Below are positions 1 to 8,289 of a stretch of DNA of 15,137 nt, piece by piece. Source of the DNA: Porogramme epimiltina (Eukaryota > Basidiomycota > Agaricomycetes > Polyporales > Polyporaceae); contig FTLJ01001450.1 of the NCBI GenBank assembly GCA_900155495.1, forward strand, positions 1-15,137, given 5' to 3'. The position numbers and the translations under genes were made by a program. The notes beneath the pieces were generated by a model. That model saw only the letters and a list, made by a program, of their open reading frames with translations. It did no database searches and was not told the origin of the DNA. The number at the start of each line of letters is the position of its first letter. Position 1 is the first letter of the stretch.

Positions 1-546
1 GGGGACAGGGGCGCGGTCGAGGGGGCCGGGGGAGGGGTCGTCGGACTCGTGGAGGACGGAGGAGGAGAGAAGGGGGGAGGTGAGGGCGGATGCGATGGAG
101 GAGGCGTACCGGCTGACGCTGGGGGTGTCGCGCCCTGCGCGGGTGGTGATGATGCTCTCGACGTCGCCGTCGTAGGTGGGGGAGTCGATGCCGCCGTCAT
201 CGGAGGAGACGACGGTGGCAGCGAGCGCGTGACGGGGACGGGTGGTCGCGGGGGCGCGCGAGGCGGCGCTGGCAGCTCCTAGGCGGGTGCCGGGGGCGGA
301 TGCGCGAGAGATGTGGACGGAGACGGCGGAGGCACCATCGTCGGTGAGCGGGTCGTTGTCCTCCTCGGAGGCGTCATAGGCGGGGGAGTCGAGGACGGGG
401 CGGGAGTGGGCGAGGGAGTGCTTGGTGCCAAAGGACCTTTTGGAGTGGAGAACTTTGCGGGACGCGGTGGCCGCCGTCGCGGGGGCGAGGGTGGTGGGCA
501 GGGAGGGCGACGTCGCGGAGGACGCGCCGGTGGTGGATGGGTCCAT
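1..546 (-). CDS. Ser/Pro/Ala-rich acidic protein, 5' part only (runs off left edge)
   Basis: I do not recognise this gene. An open frame of 182 codons starts at the ATG at 546-544 and continues to base 1 without a stop, so the 3' end is missing. An in-frame TAG at 657-655, with no ATG between it and 546, fixes the start if the first exon is intact. The frame is preferred over the overlapping ones because its third codon positions are almost all C or G and its composition is sensible. The product is low in hydrophobic residues and probably disordered, with no membrane segment. A basic patch (about residues 29-43) is followed by two acidic modules built on the same core, DSPAYD at 53-58 and DSPTYD at 121-126, each near Asp/Glu-rich stretches. 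A Ser-rich stretch (about 142-170) follows. Such N-termini occur on many fungal signalling, transport and cytoskeletal proteins, so function cannot be assigned. It is transcribed divergently from the TAF-like gene. Confidence 0.6.
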   Translation of the reverse strand, partial: MDPSTTGASSATSPSLPTTLAPATAATASRKVLHSKRSFGTKHSLAHSRPVLDSPAYDASEEDNDPLTDDGASAVSVHISRASAPGTRLGAASAASRAPATTRPRHALAATVVSSDDGGIDSPTYDGDVESIITTRAGRDTPSVSRYASSIASALTSPLLSSSVLHESDDPSPGPLDRAPVP

Positions 547-1098
547 GATGAGTGGACGGATGGGGCAGTCGGACGGGGAGGGTCGGGGGCGGATCGCGGT
601 GGAGAGAGAGATGGAGGACGATGGTTGGGCAGAGAGGGAGGAGACCGAGGCGGCCTAGCGTGTGGCTGCCGCTGGCGGGTCGAGGTCGACATCGAGCACG
701 ATCAGCTCTCCTCGTCCTAATTTTTCTCGCACGAACGTTCCTCCTCCCACCATCTCCCCGGTCTCGCCACACAGGCCGCCCGAGGCCACCCCGGCGCTGC
801 TCGTCCTGGTCTATTCTGCTGCCCGCCTTGTCTGACGCTCGGCCAGAGTGCTCCTCGTCAGCGAGGGCGAGTGCCCGGTGGGCTGTCTGCATCGACGGTC
901 CGGGTGGGATCCGCTCTCCATCGAATGTGCCATCGATGATATCATCTCGGCCGTGTCCGTGCATTTCGCATTCCGACGCAACTCCGCTCGGGGAGGCTTC
1001 GTCGGAGCCTCGTCGGAGTCCAGAATCACGCGCGCTCTCCCAGTGTCCTTCTCCGTCCTCCCTCGCGCGCCCTCCTCCCTCTCACCCTCTCGCTTTTC
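547..1098. promoter_or_regulatory. Divergent intergenic region between the Ser/Pro-rich gene and the TAF-like gene
   Basis: These 552 bases separate two divergent start codons and must hold both promoters and leaders. No TATA box is evident. The plus-strand half next to the TAF-like start (about 1020-1098) is strongly C/T-rich, as is common just upstream of basidiomycete genes. A perfect 12-base palindrome, GATGATATCATC, lies at 935-946, and an 8-base palindrome, GAACGTTC, at 733-740. Their function is unknown. Open frames here on both strands look like non-coding shadows. Confidence 0.5.
935..946. promoter_or_regulatory. 12-bp perfect palindrome in divergent promoter
   Basis: GATGATATCATC equals its own reverse complement. 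It lies about 150 bases upstream of the TAF-like ATG, in otherwise GC-rich DNA. It could be a homodimeric transcription-factor site, but I do not match it to a named factor, and chance occurrence is possible. Confidence 0.3.
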
Positions 1099-3028
1099 AT
1101 GGACACAAGCGCAAAGAAGATCCTCGAAACCGTCACCGTCAAGACCCTCCACGCCCACGGCTTCTCCCGCTCCTCCACCCAGGCCAACCTCGTCCTCGCA
1201 GACCTGCTTTCTAGATACCTCTCCAACCTCTCCGCCACCGCAGCAAAGTACGCCGAGCATGCTGGCCGCAGGAGCATAGTCGCTGCAGATGCCATGGAGG
1301 CTTTCAAGGAGCTCGGCACAAATATGGACGAGCTCAAAGACTACTGCGCGACCGAGTCTCGCGACATGGCCCGTTATGCTGTCCACTCCTCTAAACGCGT
1401 CGAAGATCTCGCAGAATTCAAGGGTACGTTCTGTTTCATTCGCTTGTACGCGTTTCCTCATACCTCCTTTAGCCCAACTTGCATTGGGTCTCAGCCACGA
1501 TGATGACGACCTCATTCCGCTCGAGTGGGGCCCTGTACCGGACGACTTGCCCTCGGACGACGAGGAAGAGAGCGAGGAAGAGGAGATAGAAACTCCCTCA
1601 GATGATCTCGTCAAGGCAGAGATCATGATGGTCGACTCTCCCGACGCAGAGGGCGAGGAAGTGCCACTAGACGAAGACCCTGCTCTCCCGCTCAAAGACC
1701 TCTCCTCCCGCAGACCACCAACACCGCCGCTTCCGCTCTCCCCCGTCTCCAACCCCTCCACTCCACCCCGAAAACGACCACGGATGGCGAGCTGGCAGCC
1801 ACCAGAGCACGTCCCCGAGTTCCTGCCACCCTTCCCGGCAGACGACCCAATACCCCAAGTGGCCAGCCCGCATCCCACCGGGCTGGGCGACCCTTCTTCG
1901 TTGGGAGGCAACGCGGTCAAACAAGAACGTCCGACCACGCCCCCACTGCAGGCGCAGGTCTCTACTGCGTCGTCCTCGGCCGACTACCTCACCGTCGTGC
2001 CGTACGACCAGTCCTCGCTCGCGACCGTGCCTGCGTGGCACCTCCCCACGCGACCGCCGATGGAGGACACCTCCAACACGCAGAGCGACTCGCAGGCGCA
2101 GATTTTGCAGACCCAGCCCGCGCTGCTCGCCGCGTACCACCACCTCCTCACGAACCCGCCGCCGGCACGTGTCGCGGCTGCGAACCCCGCGCGGTACCGC
2201 GTCGCGCTTGCGCTCGTGCAACACACGGAGAAGAACAGCCGCTGGGACGCGCCCGCGACGCTGTTTGGAGGGCCGGCGCCAAACCTGCCGCGCGTGGCGG
2301 CGATGCCGCCGAGCTATGCGATCCCAATCGTGAAGGGGGCAGGAGGAGGGAGCAGCGGGGCAGCGACGCCCCCCGACGGGAGTGCGGGTGGCAGCACAGG
2401 CGGGAAGGGTGGGGAAGCGGGGGAGGAGAAGAGGCCACCGCTACCGCCCGCGCCGCCACGGACAATCTCGGTCTCGGAGCGGGTGGTACCGTCGATTGTG
2501 CGGCAGGACTCGAGGATCCCGCAGCTGGCGCGGCATGTGCTTTCGGTGCGTACTTTTTTACTTGTCATTCGGAATTGGGGGCCTGCGGTGCAGCACGGCG
2601 AGCGAATGCTTATGCGACGATTTTAGGGCAACGTGTATGCGCGGACGGTGCGGGTCACGCACCCGCCGGTGCTGCAGCGGGGGGCGCAGAAGCTGACGTA
2701 CGGGCCGGGCGTGAACGCGCCGTGGAACGCGAGCTTCTCGCCTGCGCCGGCGACGACGCCGGCGACCGCTGCCGGCGGGGGCGGCGGCAAGGGCAAGGAC
2801 GGGAACGGGAACGGAGGCGGCGGTGGGATGGCGAACGGGAAAGAGAAGGAGAAGGACGGGGCGGGGGCCCGGCCGTTGCCCGACGCGCGGTTCTACGCAA
2901 CGTGGAATTACGAGCCGAAGCGGTTCGACGACGGGCTCGTGGCGGCGAGGAGGCGGATGGGGAGCATCGCGGGCCCGGGGGCGGCGGCGGCGATGGGGCG
3001 GGCGAGGAGCGAGAGCATGCACCCGTGA
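1099..3028 (+). CDS. Histone-fold (Bromo_TP) protein, probable TFIID subunit of TAF8/TAF3 type
   Basis: Model: join(1099-1423, 1473-2545, 2627-3028), 599 aa. Both introns (49 and 81 nt) have GTACGT/GTGCGT donors and TAG acceptors, and the phases match. Residues 1-80 form a Bromo_TP histone fold: a helix over KKILETVTVKTLHAHGF, a long central helix over STQANLVLADLLSRYLSNLS, and RRSIVAADAMEAFKELG. This type pairs with another histone-fold TAF (TAF10 in TAF3 and TAF8). An acidic run follows (about 132-147), then a Pro-rich segment, a basic KRPR likely nuclear signal at 209-212, and VPEFLPPFP at 222-230, which resembles a conserved motif after the fold in TAF8 and TAF3. The C-terminal third is Gly/Lys-rich and disordered. 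No PHD finger is seen, unlike animal TAF3. The expected nuclear role is promoter recognition by RNA polymerase II within TFIID. The TAF8 versus TAF3 choice is unresolved. Confidence 0.85.
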
Positions 3029-3666
3029 GGGCGAGGACTGGGGCGGTCGGAGCTCGTCGTTGTGGGTCCAGGGCCGTGGAACCGGGAGATGGACCTGGAT
3101 GGTTGGTAGCCGGGCCGCGCACGGGCGATGGGGCGCGGCGGGTGCACCTGTGCATGATGGCATTGTCTGTCGCGTTCGATGGCGGGCGAGTGGCGCTCTG
3201 GCGCGGGTGCGCGGGTGGGTGTAGCTATGTGCTGCGATAATGGCGGTCGGCGCTGTGTATTATTACGGGCTATCTTATTCGCTTTTGCAGGAGGTTGGTA
3301 TGTAGAGAGGACTGGAATCGCACGGGACGGCACGGCGGCGAGGCCAGTCTTAGCGGAGAGATTACGGGCGCGGGTGCCTCGGGGATGATGGCAGACGAGG
3401 TGACATCGCTATGGCAGCCGACAGTGCGCGCCCGATCCCGGCCCCTGCCCCAGCCCGGCGCTTAGCCCGCCCTCATCTTGTTCTCTCCCGCGCACGCTCT
3501 CTCTCTCTCTTGCTCTCGCCCTCGTTTCTCTTCCGCTCGCTTTCTTCGCCTCAGGCAGGCCCCCGCCCCTTCCGCCTTCAGCTTCAGCTCAGCCCGGCAC
3601 TTTCTCTGCTCGTCGCCCTTTCCAGCTTACCTGCTACTTGCTCGCTCCCTTTCAACGCTGCTCGCC
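3029..3666 (+). other. Intergenic region: TAF-like 3' end and CFEM-like gene promoter
   Basis: This 638-base stretch lies between two genes on the same strand, and I see no convincing gene in it. The first part is G-rich and should contain the 3' untranslated region. From about 3470 to 3660 the plus strand is heavily C/T-rich, including a (CT) run at 3497-3510, a usual feature of basidiomycete core promoters and leaders. The frame through this part is open in phase with the next gene but has no ATG before 3667. Confidence 0.5.
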
Positions 3667-4466
3667 ATGCAATTCTCGTTCTTCCTCGCTGCCCTCTTCT
3701 CCCTCCTCGCCACCCGAGGTCCGTCTCACTCCTCTCCTCCCACCCGCCCTGTGGCCCAGTTCTCACCTGTCCGTGTGGTGTGCATATAGTGATGGCCGAG
3801 TTCAACATCACCCTCCCCGCCCCCGTCGGCGTCATCCTTGCCACCGACTTCTTCAACACGACCGACCCCGCCCGCACTGTCAGTGCCCCCCCTTCCTGCC
3901 CCCCTCCTACTGTCTTCCTGACCCCCACTGCAGGTCTGCAACCAGAACTGCACAATTGCCACGGCGGCCATCCAGGTATGCCTCACGGCTGTTCTCGCGC
4001 GAGCGCCGCCCTGTTCATCGTCCCTCTCTCTCCCGCCCTTCTAGGCTTGCGGCACCAACTCGACGTGCCTCTGCAACAGCCTCACGCTCGCCCCGATCAA
4101 CGACTGCGAGCAGTGCATGTTCAACTCGCTCGTCGCCGACTTCCGTCTCCCTGAGGACCCCCGCGCCGGCCAACTCACCTCCCTCCAGGGTGAGTATCGC
4201 TTCTTCTGCAAGGACGGCCCCACGCACATGCTGACCCTCCCCCTCCCCTCCCCTTCCTCTCTCTGTCTCGTGCGCGCATAGCATACGGCGCGTCGTGCGT
4301 CGGCGTCCCGGACGCGAACCTCACCAAGGCGCAGCTCACGCTCCAGAACGCGCCCAACTGGGACGGCCCCTTCGGCCAGGGCCTCACGCCCGTCACGACC
4401 GGCATCACCCTCGTCGTCACCCTCTTCCTCGGTATCGGCCTCATCTCCGTCGTCTGCACCATGTGA
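3667..4466 (+). CDS. Small secreted membrane-anchored protein with CFEM-like cysteine pattern
   Basis: Model: join(3667-3718, 3790-3878, 3934-3975, 4045-4189, 4282-4466), 170 aa. All four introns (71, 55, 69, 92 nt) have GT-AG ends and matching phases. Residues 1-20 are a signal peptide (MQFSFFLAALFSLLAT core, likely cut after Ala20). The mature part has eight cysteines at 49, 53, 63, 69, 71, 82, 85 and 115, spaced Cx3C-x9-C-x5-CxC-x10-C-x2-C-x29-C. The first six spacings fit the fungal CFEM consensus, but the last is longer. The conserved heme-coordinating Asp appears as Asn66. Five N-glycosylation sequons (N23, N40, N52, N66, N122) support secretion. A hydrophobic segment at about 150-168 ends the protein, consistent with a membrane anchor or GPI signal. 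CFEM proteins act at the cell surface in adhesion, wall structure or iron/heme capture; the role here is unknown. Confidence 0.75.
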
Positions 4467-5247
4467 GCGGGCCGACGGTCGTCGAGTGAGCGACGGGTGA
4501 CGGCGACAGCGGCGGCGGCGGTAGCGGCGGCGGTCTGTTGTTGGCGGGCGGTCCGGGTCCGGAGGCTGCGCCCCAGGCGGGCTGGACGGGCGGGCGGTGC
4601 GGTGATGGGTGGGTGGGTGTATATGGCACACGTACGCACACATGCATATGGCGGCGGCGGCGGCGGCGGCGCGCGTGCGAGTATTCTTGCGAAACGTGCG
4701 ATGTAGGAGTGCTTTGTATCTGATGGCGTTTTTTACCCCTTATGTTCCACCCCCGATACCCCTCCCTCGTCTGCGTCTGCGCCAATTAGTGCTCGAGTGA
4801 GGCCACACGACGTGCGCGTGTGGCGGTGCGGGCGCGCCGATGTGATGCTCTTGGGGCCGGCGAGGAGATCACAAAAGATGGACAGATAGAGAGATCGATG
4901 TCGCAAACAGTCTATGGCGATCCAGGTAGGATGGACCATGCGGCTATCCATTGTATGACACAGGAAGGGGACGGCACGATACATGGCGCGCGCAACGGCG
5001 GCGGGTGGTGGGTACATTGCACAGTGGGGATGAGGGAGTACTGCTACGGGATACTGATGCTTAACACTACTGGACACGACGGCGGGTAAGCGTGTGAATG
5101 ACAGACACAACAACAGCAAGAGACCGGAAAAGAATATACACCTGCAACGAGAAAGGCGCGGGTCGAGTCAGCATACGGGCGCGTTTCGATGGCGGGGTGC
5201 CGGATGCGGGGAAGACGGAGGCAAGACTTACGCGGCCAAGAGAGGGC
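4467..5247. other. Convergent intergenic region with GC-rich simple repeats
   Basis: These 781 bases lie between the 3' ends of the CFEM-like gene (plus) and eIF5A (minus), and I find no convincing gene. The left part is rich in GGC triplets and short G runs, and the right part is mixed sequence that probably carries both 3' untranslated regions. Short open frames on both strands lack family motifs or a consistent coding bias. Confidence 0.5.
4650..4670. repeat. (GGC)7 microsatellite
   Basis: Seven uninterrupted GGC units follow the TGCATATG at 4643-4650. Related GGC-rich runs at about 4507-4534 and a TGGG x3 run at 4606-4617 lie in the same 3' region. The repeat is outside any coding model. 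Confidence 0.85.
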
Positions 5248-6036
5248 TTAGGCGCCCTTGGGGGCCTCCTTGAAGGAGATAGCCTGCTCCTCACCCATGG
5301 CGGAGACGATGGTGACGAGGAGGTCCTTGCCATCATCGAAATCGGTCTGAATCTGCTTGCCGAGCTCGCTGTCAGGGAGCTTGACGTCGTCCTTGGCGGT
5401 GCCGTCCTGGGTCATGAGGTTGAGGAAGCCGTCGTCGATGTTGACCTGAGCAGAGCGGAACGGGGGGTAAGATCGCGGGCACGGAAGGGGAGACAGGGGG
5501 TAACATACGAGCTGGAATTCGTTACGGAAGACGTTAGGGACATCCATGTTGTGGGTAGAGGGGGAGATATCCTCCTGTAGACGGATAGATTGGATGAGAT
5601 CAGGCGAGTAATCAGCGCGCTCGCGGGTCACGAACCAGTTTTTTGCCGGTGAAGATCTGGATGGATGGGTGAGCACTGGACCGTGTACGAGCAAAAAGCG
5701 GGAGCTGGACGCACATCGATGGCGACCAAGTGGACCTTGGCGTGACCGTGCTTGCCCGTCTTAGAGGTGGACATATCGACGATCTTGCAAGGGCGACCTG
5801 GCGACGGCGCATGAGATTTCCATCATGTGGCGGGAAATGAGCGGGTGAACGCACCCTTGATGACGACGTGGCCGTTCTTGCGAAGGGCCGAGCATTGCAT
5901 GGGGAAGGTGAGCGAGGCTCCGGCGCTGGCCTGCGGGGCGGCGGGGGCGGATGTTAGCCGATGCGGGGCAGGGCGGGGCGGCGGGAGGCGTACGGACCTG
6001 CTCGAAGTTGTGCTGGTGCTGCTCGTCGTCAGACAT
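5248..6036 (-). CDS. Translation factor eIF5A
   Basis: Model: complement of 5248-5445, 5509-5574, 5636-5656, 5715-5797, 5855-5930, 5998-6036; 160 aa, the usual length. The five introns are 57-67 nt, with GT-AG ends and matching phases. The protein starts [13 protein letters not shown] and contains [12 protein letters not shown] at 48-59, the signature in which Lys54 is converted to hypusine by deoxyhypusine synthase and hydroxylase. [20 protein letters not shown] follows across two splice junctions. The C-terminal OB-fold region ends with [20 protein letters not shown]. eIF5A is cytosolic, binds near the ribosomal E site, and helps peptide-bond formation at stalling motifs such as polyproline, as well as termination. 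Intron 5 (5446-5508) is 63 nt without an in-frame stop, but retention would interrupt the conserved [11 protein letters not shown] junction. The gene is divergent from the LIM gene, with 377 bases between start codons. Confidence 0.97.
5636..5656 (-). other. 21-nt microexon in eIF5A
   Basis: This exon encodes only IFTGKKL. It is needed to bridge HLVAID and EDISPSTHN, which are contiguous in eIF5A from other eukaryotes. It is flanked by a CAG acceptor upstream and a GTTCGT donor downstream on the minus strand. Confidence 0.9.
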
Positions 6037-6413
6037 GGTTGCGGATCGTTGGGGGGGTGGAGAGAAGGAGAGGGTGCAGAAGAGAGCGGGCGGGAGAGTC
6101 TAGATGAGAAGGAAGAAAGCGACGGGCAGCAGAAAAATAGCCACCATGATCAAATTTCCATCTCCGAATCGTTCGTGGGACACTTATCCGGGCATCCCCG
6201 TCCAATCCCGGCCCGGCCGTTCCCCATATGTCCGCTTCCCGGCCGCGTCCGCCGACGGTCGTGATCGCATCCAGTGCTCGGCGCCTATCTTGGCCACAGC
6301 AGCAGGCCAGGCGAGTTCGGGGTGCGCGCTCTTGGGCCAGGAGCCGCAGCGACCGGCCTCTGTTCTCTCCACCACCACCACTCCGCCCCCTTTGCCCGTC
6401 TGCTCGCCCCGCC
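6037..6413. promoter_or_regulatory. Divergent promoter between eIF5A and the LIM gene
   Basis: This 377-base region separates two start codons on opposite strands. On the eIF5A side, the minus-strand leader is C/T-rich for about 100 bases. A CCAAT pentamer lies at 6202-6206 in plus orientation, about 208 bases before the LIM ATG. A T-run (minus-strand TATTTTT near 6134-6140) is a weak TATA-like candidate for eIF5A. Nothing else stands out. Confidence 0.4.
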
Positions 6414-7705
6414 ATGCATCCCTTCGGAGGAACGCCCAAATGCCCGCGCTGCTCCTCCTCCGTCTACGCCGCCGAACAGGTCCGTCTCCCTCCGCTCCCG
6501 GCGCCATGGCTCACTAATTCCGGTCGCTCGGCTAGATCATGGGCCCTGGGCGCAAGGTACGCTTCTTGTCCACTTGCTTCTCTCTTCTGCTCACTTTCCG
6601 CTAGCTCTACCACAAGGCAAGCCGGCCCAGCCTCCGTCCGTACCCGCCGCTGAGCCACTCTGCAGTCCTGTCTTAGGTGCACGTCCTGCGACAAGCGGCT
6701 CGACTCCTTCAGTCTCGTCGAACACGACGAACAGGTGCGTCCTTTCCTTCTCACGCGACCCGCAGCCCGTCTCACTCCTCGGTCCTGCTGCTCTCCAGCC
6801 CTACTGGTATGCCCTCCGCTCTCTCTCTCTCGTCCCATCCTCACCCCACTCTGCAGCAAGATTTGTCACGTCAAGTTGTTCGGTACCCGCGACCTCCGCC
6901 ATGGCAACCTCCCCACTGCCGACCCCTCTCCTGCCCGCGCACGCACCCCCGCCGCCCGCGCAGCCTCCCCTCCTGCCGCCCTATCCCAACCACAACCTCG
7001 CCGCCACATGACCGGAAGCGCCGTCCCCGACTCGTTCCAGAAAGCGACCTCGCCCCCGCCCATCCTCAAGCCGACTCGCGCCCTCAGCCCCGCCGGCAAC
7101 AGAGGCGGTGGCGGGGCTTCGCTTGCCCTGCAGGCACTCGACGACCTGATCGAGGAGTTTGACGGCACCGAGGTCGTCACGCCCGCGCAGGGCAACGACG
7201 AGAGCACCCCTTCGCCACCGGCGAACGTCACCGCGTACGCGAACGCGAACGCGAACGGGTATGGGAACGCGAACGGGTACGGGCGACAGGCGAGCTTCCC
7301 GCTCGTGCCGTCCATGACCGGCACGCGGTACGGCGCCGCGCTCGGGGGCGGAGGAGGGGCCGGGGCGCCTGCGGCCGCGCCGCTCGTGCCCGCGATGACG
7401 GGCCGCCAGTTCGGCGGGGGCACGCCCAAGTGCGCGCGCTGCGCCAAGGCGGTCTACTTTGCGGAGCAGGTCAAGGCGGTCGGCAAGACGTGGCACAAGG
7501 CGTGCTTGAGGTGCTCCCAGTGCGGGCACACGCTCGACACCGGCCGGCTGGTCGACCGCGAGGGCGACCCGTTCTGCCGGCCGTGCTATGGCAAGGTGAG
7601 TCCTATGGGAGTGAGAAAGATCGGCGGTGTCTGACTTAAGGTGCGCCGCAGAGTTTTGGGCCTGCAGGGAGCGGGTATGCGCTGCTTGGGAAGGCGGGTG
7701 CTTGA
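6414..7705 (+). CDS. Two-LIM-domain protein, CRP/CSRP-like
   Basis: Model: join(6414-6479, 6536-6556, 6605-6616, 6666-6734, 6799-6806, 6857-7595, 7652-7705), 322 aa. LIM1 ligands are C10, C13, H32, C35, C38, C41, C59 and C62; LIM2 ligands are C251, C254, H272, C275, C278, C281, C299 and C302. All sixteen zinc ligands are intact with normal spacing. LIM1 continues into HVKLFGTRDLRHGNLP. The approximately 170-residue linker is Ala/Pro/Gly-rich with an Asn-Ala-Gly run and two copies of a PLVPxMTG motif. LIM domains bind proteins; CRP-type proteins are usually associated with actin or act as nuclear adaptors, but the fungal role is not clear. LIM1 is assembled across six exons, three of them 21, 12 and 8 nt, whereas LIM2 lies in one exon. 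Intron 3 (6617-6665) has a GC donor. Every junction is fixed by zinc-ligand spacing and reading phase. Confidence 0.93.
6605..6616 (+). other. 12-nt microexon followed by GC-AG intron (LIM gene)
   Basis: The exon CTCTACCACAAG encodes LYHK, supplying zinc ligand H32. The upstream intron (6557-6604) has GTACGC...CTAG ends and an in-frame stop. The downstream intron (6617-6665) begins GCAAGC and ends TGCAG. Only this junction gives HKSC, the His-x2-Cys spacing that LIM domains require, so a GC donor is the best reading. Confidence 0.85.
6799..6806 (+). other. 8-nt microexon (LIM gene)
   Basis: The exon CCCTACTG lies between introns 6735-6798 (GTGCGT...CCAG) and 6807-6856 (GTATGC...GCAG). Joined to the next exon it encodes PYC-KIC, providing zinc ligands C59 and C62 at the correct distance from C41. 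Without it the frame breaks and LIM1 loses its last zinc site. Confidence 0.88.
7229..7288 (+). repeat. Low-complexity Asn-Ala-Gly-Tyr coding repeat
   Basis: Short imperfect repeats of GCGAAC and GGGTA[CT]GGG encode YANANANGYGNANGYG in the linker between the LIM domains. Such tracts are prone to length change and suggest a flexible linker. Confidence 0.75.
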
Positions 7706-8289
7706 GCTGTGCGGACGGATGTGTGGAGGGCCGAGTCTACGTTATCGTCTTATTTTGATTTTGCCTTGTATCTATATACCTCGTTACGCTTAAGTACTAC
7801 CCGCTCCCGTTTCATCTACGTGCGCGTTCAGATGGCATCCTGCGCGGGCTACCGAGGTCGTCGGATCCTTGAAGCCCGGCTTCCATACCGTTCACCGAAC
7901 CCGGCACGCCTGCGCGCGGCGCAGTCACTCTAGATCTGTGCAGCTGGGTTCTATCCTTCCTAGAGTTCGTGACTGCGGTAATGCCTAAGGCGATGTTTGG
8001 ATGATGGAAAAAAACGCTCGAATGAGCTTGTTATTACAAGGATGCTACCGCCACAATGGCTGCTGCTGGACATCCCTATTTGTATGTGCGCTCCGCTGAT
8101 ATTGATGAAACCTTGTAGCAATAACATGTACCCATAGCTCGTTTACTGCCTTGTGGCTGGACAGTTCCTTCTTTGCTATTATGATCGGACGCCTGCGTTA
8201 GGTGGGTCGCGTACCACCACTGGGTCCACGACGCGGGTCCAGTGATCGAATATCCATATCAGGCGGGCGGACTATTGCGGGTTGATTCA
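7706..8289. other. Convergent intergenic region, LIM and PIH1 3' ends
   Basis: This 584-base gap lies between stop codons on opposite strands. It is less GC-rich than the genes, with T-rich stretches at about 7743-7790 suited to the LIM 3' untranslated region. I see no gene, RNA gene or mobile element. Confidence 0.5.

Noticed and set aside
733..740. GAACGTTC as a heat-shock element
   Set aside because: Only two alternating GAA/TTC units; a functional element needs at least three.
374..964. 196-codon minus-strand open frame overlapping the partial Ser/Pro-rich gene
   Set aside because: Arg/Pro/His-rich shadow; the frame starting at 546 has much better codon usage.
811..1938. 375-codon minus-strand open frame opposite the TAF-like exons
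   Set aside because: Antisense shadow of a recognisable histone-fold exon; composition is typical of the complement of GC3-rich coding sequence.
2035..3240. 401-codon plus-strand open frame overlapping the TAF-like gene
   Set aside because: Ala/Gly/Arg-rich shadow frame that does not respect the introns or the conserved histone-fold protein.
3478..3666. Upstream in-frame extension of the CFEM-like gene
   Set aside because: Open frame has no ATG before 3667 and would bury the clean signal peptide.
4588..4617. G-quadruplex candidate
   Set aside because: Five GGG runs are present, but one loop is 12 bases, longer than the usual limit; left as simple G-rich repeat.
8218..8244. CACTGG...CCAGTG inverted repeat near the PIH1 3' end
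   Set aside because: Six-base arms with a 15-base loop are expected by chance.
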